Source: an uncultured Christensenellaceae bacterium (lineage in GTDB: Bacteria; Bacillota; Clostridia; Christensenellales; Borkfalkiaceae). Taken from it: a stretch of 56,573 bases of DNA. Both the position numbers and the translations under genes were made by a program. Below, piece by piece: positions 42,894 to 51,073 of the stretch; position 1 is the stretch's first letter, and each line of letters starts with the position of its first letter. The notes under the pieces were generated by a model. That model did no database searches and was not told the DNA's origin. It worked only from the letters and a program-made list of their open reading frames with translations. Where the stretch lies: assembly GCA_910588615.1 (NCBI GenBank), contig CAJUOI010000011.1, forward strand, positions 1 to 56,573. Direction: 5' to 3'.

Positions 42894-43479
42894 AGTTACG
42901 AAAGCGCCGATTGAAGGGCTTTATATCATAGAGCCCGCCGTTCACGGAGACAACCGAGGCTATTTCATGGAAACGTACAATAAACGCGATATGGAGGAAG
43001 CAGGGTTGACTATGAATTTCGTGCAGGATAATCAGAGTATGTCGGTAAAGGGTGTGCTGAGAGGTCTGCACTTCCAAAAGCAGTTTCCGCAGGGGAAGCT
43101 CGTCCGCGTTATCAGGGGTAAAGTGTTCGACGTCGCGGTTGATTTAAGAAAAAACAGCAATACCTACGGCAGGTGGTTCGGGGTAGAACTTTCGGCGGAG
43201 AATAAAAAACAGTTCTACGTACCCGAAGGGTTTGCACACGGCTATCTTACGCTGAGCGACGTTGCCGAATTTTGCTACAAAGTTACAGATTTCTATCACC
43301 CGGGCGACGAAGGCGGACTTGCCTGGAACGATCCGTCTATCGGTATCGATTGGGGTATCAAAGGAACATACAACGGTACGGCTTCGGCGGAAGGGTATAC
43401 TCTCCCCGACGGCACGCCCCTTAATATTTTGGACAGAGACCAGAATTGGCGGAACTTAAACGAAACGTTCAGTTTTTAA
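42880..43479 (+). CDS. rfbC: dTDP-4-dehydrorhamnose 3,5-epimerase
   Basis: Cupin-fold epimerase producing dTDP-4-dehydro-L-rhamnose. 199 aa. DNRGYFMETYN, SVKGVLRGLHFQ with the catalytic His region (about 58-69), VRVIRGKVFDVAVD and PEGFAHGYLTLSD (second conserved His) are family signatures. The ATG lies inside the end of rfbD. It completes the rhamnose cassette, so the surface glycan almost certainly contains L-rhamnose. Confidence 0.97.
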   Translation: MGQIKVTKAPIEGLYIIEPAVHGDNRGYFMETYNKRDMEEAGLTMNFVQDNQSMSVKGVLRGLHFQKQFPQGKLVRVIRGKVFDVAVDLRKNSNTYGRWFGVELSAENKKQFYVPEGFAHGYLTLSDVAEFCYKVTDFYHPGDEGGLAWNDPSIGIDWGIKGTYNGTASAEGYTLPDGTPLNILDRDQNWRNLNETFSF

Positions 43480-43482
43480 TTT

Positions 43483-44343
43483 ATGATAACGATAGACGTC
43501 GTGTGTCCGCTTTGTTGCGCGGATAATTATATTGATCAATTGATAGCGGATATTCAAAAACAGGAAAACGTTACAATCGGGAACGTTATTTTTGCGTTGA
43601 CGGAGGAAGGTGATACTTCGGCGGTAAAAAATAGAATTTCTTCCGTTGGGTATACCTTTTTTTCTGTTAAAAAAGAAGAGTTTTCCCATTCACTCACGCG
43701 GGAAAAGGCAATTTTCGAATACTGTCGAAACGATATCGTAATTATGCTTTCGCAGGACGTGAACGTATTGAATGCGGATGCTTTTTACGAGCTTGCAAAG
43801 AACGTGAATCAAGAAGTTGTTTACGCATACGGCAGACAAATATGCAAAAAGAAGACGATAGAGTATTATGTCCGCAATAAGAATTACGGGGAAAAGTCGT
43901 TCGTCGTTACACAAGCCGACGTGGAGAAACTGCAGTTAAAAGCATTTTTTGCTTCTGATGCGTTTGCGGCTTACTACCGTCCCGCGTTCGTGGCGTTAAA
44001 CGGTTACGATAATGTGCCTATGATGATGAGCGAAGATATGTACTACGCAAAAAAAATAATAGACGCAGGATACAAAAAAGGATACGTTGCCACTGCGGTC
44101 GTAGAGCATTCGCACAAGATGAAATTGAAACAGCTTTACGAAAGATACTATGAAACGGGAAAGTGGTTTAAAGAACACCCCGAATTTGACGGGTACAAAA
44201 CGACGGATACGGGTATGAAACTTGCCTTTTCGGTTTTGGGTCAGGCGTTAAAGCATTTCAATATTCCCGTTTTATTTCGTTGGCTGCCCGATATGACTGC
44301 AAGATATCTGGGAATGAAAAAGGGGAAGAGCTTAAATGAGTAA
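43483..44343 (+). CDS. Family 2 glycosyltransferase (probable rhamnosyltransferase)
   Basis: 286 aa GT-A fold. N-terminal IDVVCPLCCADNYIDQLI, SLTREKAIFEYCRNDIVIMLSQDV with the DxD-like SQD position (about 92-94), and a later SEDMYYAKKI acidic motif typical of the catalytic base region. Weak Shine-Dalgarno, 3 nt after rfbC, so cotranscribed. Related proteins add rhamnose to cell-wall or exopolysaccharide acceptors; here this is inferred from the adjoining rhamnose genes. Base composition is slightly lower in GC than the rfb genes. Confidence 0.82.
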   Translation: MITIDVVCPLCCADNYIDQLIADIQKQENVTIGNVIFALTEEGDTSAVKNRISSVGYTFFSVKKEEFSHSLTREKAIFEYCRNDIVIMLSQDVNVLNADAFYELAKNVNQEVVYAYGRQICKKKTIEYYVRNKNYGEKSFVVTQADVEKLQLKAFFASDAFAAYYRPAFVALNGYDNVPMMMSEDMYYAKKIIDAGYKKGYVATAVVEHSHKMKLKQLYERYYETGKWFKEHPEFDGYKTTDTGMKLAFSVLGQALKHFNIPVLFRWLPDMTARYLGMKKGKSLNE

Positions 44344-45292
44344 GCTGATTAATGTATTAAGAGCAAGTGCGCGTCGGACGAAATTTGCGATTTGGATAGA
44401 TAAATATGTTTATAAAACCAGAACAAAAGCTTTTATTGAGTTGCTTTGTATGCCATTTGGTTTGTTTAAAATGTTTTTTTTGTTTTTATCAAAAAAAACA
44501 AACCATAAATTTAAATATAATTTGGCAATTACCGCAATTGTTAAAAATGAAGCACAATATATTCGTGAATGGATTGAATACCACTTAATGATTGGAATTG
44601 AGAAATTTTACATTTACGATAATGATAGCACAGATAAAATTCTTGAAGTTTTAGGTGAATATATCGAGAATGATATAGTAGAGTATAAAAAAATCATCGG
44701 AAAAAATAGACAAAACGATGCATATAACGATAGCCTTAATAAAAACAGAAATTCTGTAAAATATATGGCTTTTATTGACATTGATGAATTTATAAACACG
44801 CATGACATTAGTTTAGTTTCTTATTTAGACGAAAGTTTAAGTGATGCTAAAACGGCTGGACTAGTATTGAACTGGAAGATTTTTGGGTCGGCACATTTAA
44901 ATAAAAAAACACAAGAAATGGTTTTGGAACGTTTTCTTTACAGTAGCGATGAAACATTTGTTAGGAACAAACATGTAAAAACAATATGTAAACCTAAACA
45001 GGTTTTAGGGATAATTAATCCGCATTACTGCGTTTATCTTTCAAATAGGTATGCCGTCAGTGTCGATGGTAAAAAATCTACAGGTCCTTATAATGATAAT
45101 GTAAAATTTTATCCGATTTGCATTAACCACTATTTTTGTAAATCTTATGAAGAATTTGTGGAAAAAAGGGCGAGAGGGAAAGCTGATTCGCTCGGAATTC
45201 GTGATGTGCACGAATTTGAAGAACATGATGTAAACGATTTTTATGATGACGGCATGTTAAAATATGTTTCTCAAATTAGAGGAGTGCATTGA
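44336..45292 (+). CDS. Glycosyltransferase family 92-like protein
   Basis: 318 aa. An N-terminal hydrophobic stretch (about 32-52) is followed by the GT92 (DUF23) signature: AIVKNEAQYIREWIEYHLMIG (about 64-84, shown in part), YIYDNDSTD, and the metal-binding FIDIDEFI (about 144-151). The C-terminus has HYFCKSYEEFVEKRARGKAD, also typical of the family. Acceptor and donor are unknown. The gene is strikingly AT-rich compared with the core genes, with A/T-ending codons throughout, and it overlaps its upstream neighbour by 8 nt. Confidence 0.83.
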   Translation: MSKLINVLRASARRTKFAIWIDKYVYKTRTKAFIELLCMPFGLFKMFFLFLSKKTNHKFKYNLAITAIVKNEAQYIREWIEYHLMIGIEKFYIYDNDSTDKILEVLGEYIENDIVEYKKIIGKNRQNDAYNDSLNKNRNSVKYMAFIDIDEFINTHDISLVSYLDESLSDAKTAGLVLNWKIFGSAHLNKKTQEMVLERFLYSSDETFVRNKHVKTICKPKQVLGIINPHYCVYLSNRYAVSVDGKKSTGPYNDNVKFYPICINHYFCKSYEEFVEKRARGKADSLGIRDVHEFEEHDVNDFYDDGMLKYVSQIRGVH

Positions 45293-45294
45293 GT

Positions 45295-46008
45295 ATGATT
45301 TCTGTCGTTTTGGCTGCATATAATGGTGAAAAATATATCGAAGAGCAAATAAACAGTATTTTAATGCAATTATCAGTAATAGATGAATTATTGATTTCTG
45401 ATGATGGTTCTGTCGATGAAACGATAAGCATTGTCCACAATATAATGCAGCGTGATGATAGAGTAAAACTTTTAAAGGGACCGCATAAAGGTTTTGTTAG
45501 AAATTTTGAACACGCTATTAGTCATTGTCGTGGTGATATTATCTTTTTTTCTGATCAGGATGATATTTGGTTGGAGAATAAAGTTTGTACAATAATGAAA
45601 TGCTTTGAACAAAATGCTGATATATCTTGTATAAGACATAATGCTATCGTTATAGATACGGTAGGGAATGTATTGATCGAGTCTTATAATAAGTTTAGGA
45701 AATCAAATGTTGGATATATTAGGAACATTATAAAGAATACATTCACGGGGTGTTGTATGGCAATGCGTTCGGATTGGGTTAATAAGTTGCTTCCGATCCC
45801 AGAAGGTATATTTCACGATGTATGGCTTGGTTGCCTGTCTTGTTATTTTAATAAAGCGGTAGTTATTGAAGATAAGTTGATTAAATGGAGACGCCACGAA
45901 AATAATGTAACAGACGTAGCCAATAGGCGAAAGCTTGGAACGATAATTTCCGAGAGAAAGCATTTATACAAAAATTTAAGAAAAAAGATAAAGGCGCTAA
46001 AAAATTGA
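45295..46008 (+). CDS. Family 2 glycosyltransferase
   Basis: 237 aa from ATG 45295 (or 239 aa from the overlapping TTG at 45289, which is closer to the GAGGAG site). Canonical GT2 start ISVVLAAYNGEKYIEEQINSIL, then LISDDGSVDET, and FFSDQDDIWLENK with the DxD motif near residue 90. The chain is at the short end for a GT2 enzyme and the C-terminal 40 residues are basic, which may associate with the membrane. AT-rich. Confidence 0.83.
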   Translation: MISVVLAAYNGEKYIEEQINSILMQLSVIDELLISDDGSVDETISIVHNIMQRDDRVKLLKGPHKGFVRNFEHAISHCRGDIIFFSDQDDIWLENKVCTIMKCFEQNADISCIRHNAIVIDTVGNVLIESYNKFRKSNVGYIRNIIKNTFTGCCMAMRSDWVNKLLPIPEGIFHDVWLGCLSCYFNKAVVIEDKLIKWRRHENNVTDVANRRKLGTIISERKHLYKNLRKKIKALKN

Positions 46009-46012
46009 AGCA

Positions 46013-46834
46013 ATGAAAATAGCCGGTTGTGTAATTTTCTTTAATCCTGATGAGTCTTGTTTAAAACATATTGAAAGCTACATTAATATAGTTGATGTAT
46101 TGTATGTTATTGATAATTCTATTACTATCGATAGAACTATCATTGAAAAACTTGATAAGAACAAAGTCAATTATTTCTCGTTCGGAGATAATTTAGGAAT
46201 TGCCTATGCGTTAAAATTTGCTGCAGAGAAAGCTATTGAAGAAGAATTTGACTTTCTGTTAACTATGGATCAAGATAGCGAGTTCCCTAATGTTTCTCGG
46301 AATGAAATAGAAGATAGATTTGATTGCATAGAGCATTTAGAGGATTACGGGATCGTTGGGTTAAATTTTAATTCGGAAATTAAATGTAGAAAGTTAAAAG
46401 AGGTGAAATTCTGGCTAACATCAGGTAATTTTATAAATCTTGCAAACTATAAACTTGTACACGGTTTTAATGAAGAATTATTCATTGATTATGTTGATTT
46501 TGATTTATGTGAACAGTTTTATAGAATAAATAAAAAAGTTGCCTATTTTGAAGACTTGTCGCTGCTCCATGCTATTGGTAATCCTAAGCGATATAATATT
46601 TTGGGGATTAAGTTCACCATTACTAATCATACGCCTATAAGATATTTTTATCGGTTTAGAAATGCAAAGTATTTATACAAACGCAATAAGAAATTTTATC
46701 GAAAACTATATTATAAGGGTTTATTTATTGATACGTTTAAAATAATTTTCTTCGAAAAAGAAAAATTAAAGAAGTTAAAATTAATCCGCCAGGGAAGGAG
46801 AAATGCCCAAAAAGGAATATTAGGAAAATACTAA
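46013..46834 (+). CDS. Rhamnosyltransferase-like family 2 glycosyltransferase
   Basis: 273 aa. The N-terminus GCVIFFNPDESCLKHIESY, VIDNS, GDNLGIAYALKFAAEKA and LLTMDQDSEFP are the pattern of dTDP-rhamnosyl transferases (RfbF/WbbL-like). The conserved SGNFINLANYKLVHGFNEELFIDYVDFDLC segment (shown in part) carries the catalytic Asp. The C-terminal 60 residues are basic and aromatic. Strongly AT-rich. Rhamnose transfer fits the rfb genes upstream. Confidence 0.82.
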   Translation: MKIAGCVIFFNPDESCLKHIESYINIVDVLYVIDNSITIDRTIIEKLDKNKVNYFSFGDNLGIAYALKFAAEKAIEEEFDFLLTMDQDSEFPNVSRNEIEDRFDCIEHLEDYGIVGLNFNSEIKCRKLKEVKFWLTSGNFINLANYKLVHGFNEELFIDYVDFDLCEQFYRINKKVAYFEDLSLLHAIGNPKRYNILGIKFTITNHTPIRYFYRFRNAKYLYKRNKKFYRKLYYKGLFIDTFKIIFFEKEKLKKLKLIRQGRRNAQKGILGKY

Positions 46835-46847
46835 TTTAGGTGAGGTT

Positions 46848-48035
46848 ATGGGTTTAACGTTTAGACTATATTCATATATATGGTTGGTGGTTTTGATATT
46901 ATATTCTTTTGGTTGGTCGGATTTTTCTGGCCAACTGGATATTAATTTATTCTTTTTTATTCTTATAACCGTTACAATTAGTTTAATTATTGGTTTTCAT
47001 TATAGGAAAATAAATGTAAAAAAACTAAAATCTCCATATAAATTTACCACACTGATAACTTGCTTGGTTTGTTTATGCTTTATAGCAAATTTTATTTATT
47101 CAAGGCAAGTTCCTTTATTTAATGTTTTAAGGGGAGGGTCTAGTTATGTGGATAATCCAGGAATTCCTGGTCTTTATCCAATAGTACTAACATTTTCGTT
47201 GTATTGGTTCTTTTATCTTGTTTATTGTCTTTTGTCTTTTGGAGGTAGATATTTTATTGACGCAGGTTTGATTTTTTTATGCATATTTTCTGTTTTTTCA
47301 AGAAGCATGTTATTGTTTTGCGTATTAGGGGCTGCCATAGAATGGTTTTTGTTGCACAAAAAAATTAGACATAAGGTGCTTTGGATGTGTTTGGGAATTG
47401 TGGCGGCAATAGTAGTGGTATATATGTTTGGCGTTCTCGGCAATATAAGACAAGGTTATGCTTGGAATGACTGTTCCTATATTGAATATCTCGGGAAATT
47501 TCATAATTGGCCGAAGTGGCTTTCTAAGCAGTTTATGTGGGGTTATTTGTATATTATTACACCATTGGCTAATTTAAACTATAATGTGCTCAATGCTCAC
47601 CATGTGATGGAAGTGGATCGTTTTATTGTCTGCTTTATTCCGGAATTTATATCTCAGCGATTGGTGCCTGAATTAATAACAACAAGCGTTAATCAAACGT
47701 TATTGATAGAAACGTACTTTAATGCTCAAACGACATATGTGGAAACATATTATAGTTTAGGGTTATTGGGATGTTATATTAATTATTTTGCATTCATAAT
47801 ATTGTTTTTTATTTATAATAAATTATTCAAAAAAACAATGCCGCATAGTGTCATTCCAACTACAGTGTTGTGCATATTTTTTGTATTGTCATTTTTCTAT
47901 AATGTTTTTTTCTATATGTTGCCTACAATGCTGATTATATATGGATTGATTCATATGTTATTGTTTTTTATATTGAAAATACCGAAGAAAAATAAAACTG
48001 AATCCAATAGTTTTGTTAAAAATAGAACGCTATAA
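46848..48035 (+). CDS. Wzy-like oligosaccharide repeat-unit polymerase
   Basis: 395 aa, about ten to twelve hydrophobic segments and no enzymatic motif other than those of O-antigen polymerase-type proteins. A long extracytoplasmic loop in the middle (about 190-290) contains SYIEYLGKFHNWPKWL and VDRFIVCFIPEF. Low sequence conservation is normal for Wzy. Assignment rests on topology and on its place between glycosyltransferases and a flippase. AGGTGAGG precedes the ATG. The most AT-rich gene in the window together with its two upstream neighbours. Confidence 0.75.
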   Translation: MGLTFRLYSYIWLVVLILYSFGWSDFSGQLDINLFFFILITVTISLIIGFHYRKINVKKLKSPYKFTTLITCLVCLCFIANFIYSRQVPLFNVLRGGSSYVDNPGIPGLYPIVLTFSLYWFFYLVYCLLSFGGRYFIDAGLIFLCIFSVFSRSMLLFCVLGAAIEWFLLHKKIRHKVLWMCLGIVAAIVVVYMFGVLGNIRQGYAWNDCSYIEYLGKFHNWPKWLSKQFMWGYLYIITPLANLNYNVLNAHHVMEVDRFIVCFIPEFISQRLVPELITTSVNQTLLIETYFNAQTTYVETYYSLGLLGCYINYFAFIILFFIYNKLFKKTMPHSVIPTTVLCIFFVLSFFYNVFFYMLPTMLIIYGLIHMLLFFILKIPKKNKTESNSFVKNRTL

Positions 48036-48063
48036 TGGTATGATCGTTAATAAAGGAGATAAA

Positions 48064-49089
48064 ATGTTGGAAAACTCCAAATTAGTTAGCGTAATTGTTC
48101 CTGTTTTTAATACGCAAGAGTATTTACCTAGATGTTTAACTTCTATCTGTATGCAAAGCTATAAAAATTTGGAAATTATAGCGATTGATGACGGGTCGAC
48201 GGATGATTGTGCGAAAATCTTAGACGAATATAGATGTCGCGACGCGCGTATTAAAGTTTATCATAAACCGAACGGTGGACTAACGTCAGCAGTCTATTTC
48301 GGTGTAAAACAGGCAACGGGAGATTATGTTGCTTTTGTTGACTCCGACGATTATGTGGATGAAGACTTTATACTCAATTTTTATTCGAATATCGGCGACG
48401 CCGATGTGCTTGCAATGGGGCTATATTATCAAATCGGAGATACGGCGAAAGAGTTTAAGCTTTTATGCGATGTAACGTATTCGGGGGAACAGATCAAAGA
48501 GTTGCAGAATGATTTCATTTACGATCATTCTTTTGGAATGTCTCAAAAGATTTTTGTGGCAAGATGGAATAAATTATATAAAATAGAGCTTGTTAAAAAA
48601 GTCATAGAATTGTACAGAGAACTTGATTTATCAGATAATGAAGACTCGTATTTTATGTTTTTAATAATACATGAGGCAAAAAGAATAAAGACACTTGCAA
48701 AGGCGAACGGTTATCATTATTTTATCAATCCGAATTCACTGACAAATAAAAGAAAAACTTTTGACGGATTTTTAGCATATCTTAATAAAATTGAAAATGC
48801 GAGCAAGATGGTAAGCGAAAGGATGAATGTTTGTTGCAACATTCATCGTCCGCTGATTGTGTTTCATGCTTGGTCCCATATTACCAATTATGTTCAAAGC
48901 TTACCAAAAGAACAAGCGAAACGTGAGATGAAGTTGGTTTTAAAGAACGATACCTATCAATCAGCTTTAAAGTCGTTTCGATATTCGAGAATGAATTTGC
49001 GCGGAAAAGTTAAGTTGTTTTTATTCCGAAATAAAATGTGCGGAGCGCTTTACCGTTTGATTAAAAAAAAGACAAGGGTAAATGGATAA
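48064..49089 (+). CDS. Family 2 glycosyltransferase
   Basis: 341 aa from ATG 48064 with a strong AAAGGAGAT site; a longer frame from 48013 would overlap the polymerase gene. Canonical GT2 N-terminus VSVIVPVFNTQEYLPRCL, AIDDGSTDDCAKILDEY, HKPNGGLTSAVYFGV and VDSDDYVDEDF with the DxD motif (about 88-96). The rest (SDNEDSYFMFLIIHEA) matches EpsJ/WaaB-like transferases. Base composition is intermediate between the AT-rich block and the flanking genes. The stop overlaps the flippase start by 8 nt. Confidence 0.85.
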   Translation: MLENSKLVSVIVPVFNTQEYLPRCLTSICMQSYKNLEIIAIDDGSTDDCAKILDEYRCRDARIKVYHKPNGGLTSAVYFGVKQATGDYVAFVDSDDYVDEDFILNFYSNIGDADVLAMGLYYQIGDTAKEFKLLCDVTYSGEQIKELQNDFIYDHSFGMSQKIFVARWNKLYKIELVKKVIELYRELDLSDNEDSYFMFLIIHEAKRIKTLAKANGYHYFINPNSLTNKRKTFDGFLAYLNKIENASKMVSERMNVCCNIHRPLIVFHAWSHITNYVQSLPKEQAKREMKLVLKNDTYQSALKSFRYSRMNLRGKVKLFLFRNKMCGALYRLIKKKTRVNG

Positions 49090-50665
49090 AAAGAAAGGGC
49101 TTCTTAACGTAATCATTTCGATTATTTTTAAAGTATTCTTGTTGGTCGGGGCGATTGTCGTAAGAAGATTTTTAATTCAATATGCGGGCGAGGACGTAAA
49201 CGGGCTGGATTCGCTTTACATTAGCATTATCGGTTTTCTCTCCGTGGCGGAACTCGGGGTGGGGAGCGCGATTACTTTTTGCATGTACAAGCCTATCGTC
49301 GAGGAGGACAATGATAAGGTATCCGCGTTATACCGCCTATTCGTTAAACTGTACCTGATTATCGGCGCAATTATTTTTGTGGCAGGCTGTTTGTTGTTGC
49401 CGTTTTTAAAGTATCTTGCGGGCGGCTATGCGGAGATCAACCAAAATCTTTACTTAACGTTCTTTTTAACGCTGGTATCTGTAGTTATTTCCTATATGTT
49501 CAGCGCAAAAACATCGCTGATCAACGCTTACAAAAACAATTATATCACTACTTCTATTACTTCATCGGGGCAGTTGGTACAGTACGGTTTGCAGATTCTC
49601 GTACTCGTGCTTACGCGTTCTTTTATTTGGTATCTCGTCTGCAAAATCGTAGCTGCGTTGTTGCAATGGGGGGCGACGGAGCTTGCTGTCCGCAAAAAAT
49701 ATCATCGGATTATAAAGAATAAACAAAAAATAGATGCGGATACGAAGAAAGAAGTAACGAAAAACGTTAAGGCAATGTTTATGCACAAAATCGGCGGCGT
49801 GCTCGTTAATTCTGCCGACAGCATTATCATTTCCGCATTTATCAGCGTTGTCATCTTGGGAAGATACACGAACTATACGACGATAGTCAACGCTATCACG
49901 GGCGTTATTTGTCTTTTCTTTACTCCGCTGACCTCCATCATCGGACATCTTTGCGTGCAGGAAGATAAATCTGCCGTTTCGAAATATTTAAATTTCTTCC
50001 ATACGTTTAATTTCATCATCGGTACTATATTTTTTCTTGGGTACTATGCGATCATCGACAACCTTGTTACCATTTGTTACGGCGGCGGGGGAAGTTTAGA
50101 GTTGTCGAAGTGGATTTCGTTTATTATCACGCTCAACTATTTTATTCAATTTATGCGCCAAGCAACGCTGTTGTTCCGCGATGCAACGGGTACTTTTTAT
50201 AACGACAGATGGAAGCCGCTAATCGAAGGGGTTCTCAATATCGGGCTTTCCATTGGATTCGTGTACTTATTCCGTTTTCTATTCGGCGACGATTTTGCGG
50301 TTGTCGGCGTTATCGTGGCAACCATACTTACCAATCTGTTTATTTGCCACGTGGTGGAGCCGCACGTTCTCTATAAATACGGACTAAATCGGAAACCGAC
50401 GGGATATTATATTCGTAATTATATCTATATTGCCTTATTTGCTGCCTGCTTGGTCGCATTGCAATTCTGCCTTCAAACATATACGAACGAGTGGAAAGAA
50501 TTGTTGGTGAACGGCAGTATTGCCGTTGCGATCGCCGTTGTGCCGAGCATAGCGGTTGTGGCGGCGGATAGAAATTTCAGACATTACGTTAAAATGTTGA
50601 TGGGGAAAATAAAACGAAAGTTAAAGAAAGCGTCGGCTGAAGGAAACGATAGCGAAAGTAAGTAA
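49082..50665 (+). CDS. Wzx-like polysaccharide flippase
   Basis: 527 aa polytopic membrane protein with about 12-14 segments, MATE/MVF-superfamily oligosaccharide flippase. It would move lipid-linked repeat units across the membrane for the polymerase. GEDVNGLDSLYISIIGFLSVAELGVGSA near 37-63 (shown in part) is the typical early motif. The C-terminus is a short basic tail. GC returns to the level of the core genes. Last gene of the operon. No initiating sugar-1-phosphate transferase or Wzz/kinase pair was found in the window. Confidence 0.87.
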   Translation: MDKKKGLLNVIISIIFKVFLLVGAIVVRRFLIQYAGEDVNGLDSLYISIIGFLSVAELGVGSAITFCMYKPIVEEDNDKVSALYRLFVKLYLIIGAIIFVAGCLLLPFLKYLAGGYAEINQNLYLTFFLTLVSVVISYMFSAKTSLINAYKNNYITTSITSSGQLVQYGLQILVLVLTRSFIWYLVCKIVAALLQWGATELAVRKKYHRIIKNKQKIDADTKKEVTKNVKAMFMHKIGGVLVNSADSIIISAFISVVILGRYTNYTTIVNAITGVICLFFTPLTSIIGHLCVQEDKSAVSKYLNFFHTFNFIIGTIFFLGYYAIIDNLVTICYGGGGSLELSKWISFIITLNYFIQFMRQATLLFRDATGTFYNDRWKPLIEGVLNIGLSIGFVYLFRFLFGDDFAVVGVIVATILTNLFICHVVEPHVLYKYGLNRKPTGYYIRNYIYIALFAACLVALQFCLQTYTNEWKELLVNGSIAVAIAVVPSIAVVAADRNFRHYVKMLMGKIKRKLKKASAEGNDSESK

Positions 50666-50684
50666 ACCTTAAAAATAATCAACA

Positions 50685-50715
50685 AACACCGAAATCATCC
50701 GTTCGGTGTTTTTTT
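50685..50715 (+). terminator. Rho-independent terminator of the polysaccharide operon
   Basis: AACACCGAA (50685-50693), 8-nt loop, TTCGGTGTT (50702-50710) running into seven T. Confidence 0.93.
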
Positions 50716-50875
50716 GTCGGTCGGAGCGCGGTGAAGAAGCTTGTACCTTTATACAAGAAGCCATGCGAAAAGGTGTAAAATTATGGTTAAATTGGAGGAT
50801 ATTGACGCAACAGACGGAAAAAATTTCGAAATTTTATAAAAAAATATAATTTTTCGACGAAGTTTTTGAAAAACG
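50716..50875. other. Non-coding A/T-rich upstream region
   Basis: No gene seen. A/T tracts at about 50815-50860 (an imperfect dyad around AAAAAAA) lie directly upstream of a promoter and could act as an UP element or a curved-DNA site. Confidence 0.4.
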
Positions 50876-50905
50876 TTGACAAATTATTGTTTTTCGGTTT
50901 AAAAT
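50876..50905 (+). promoter_or_regulatory. Promoter of the large surface protein gene
   Basis: TTGACA (50876-50881), 18-nt spacer, TAAAAT (50900-50905). The start codon is 168 nt downstream, giving a long leader. Confidence 0.75.
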
Positions 50906-50928
50906 GTATACGTATAGTTATAATTAAG

Positions 50929-51045
50929 GCATGTTTTTTGCTTTTTTCCCGCGCACCGAACTTTCTCACATTTCGTGCGGAACGACGGGGCGGCACGGCG
51001 GAATGACGGAGAGGACGGGCGTTAAAAAAAGCAAAAGCATTCAAT
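50929..51045 (+). promoter_or_regulatory. Structured 5' leader of the large surface protein gene
   Basis: An A/T-rich arm (50931-50947, ATGTTTTTTGCTTTTTT) can pair with 51024-51040 (AAAAAAAGCAAAAGCAT) with one bulge and a G-U. It closes a domain that contains a GC-rich hairpin (50949-50960 with 50972-50980). The ribosome site GGAGGGAACG follows just downstream. It may be a regulatory leader; it matches no riboswitch class I know. Confidence 0.45.
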
Positions 51046-51073
51046 CAGACGAAAAGCATTGGAGGGAACGACA

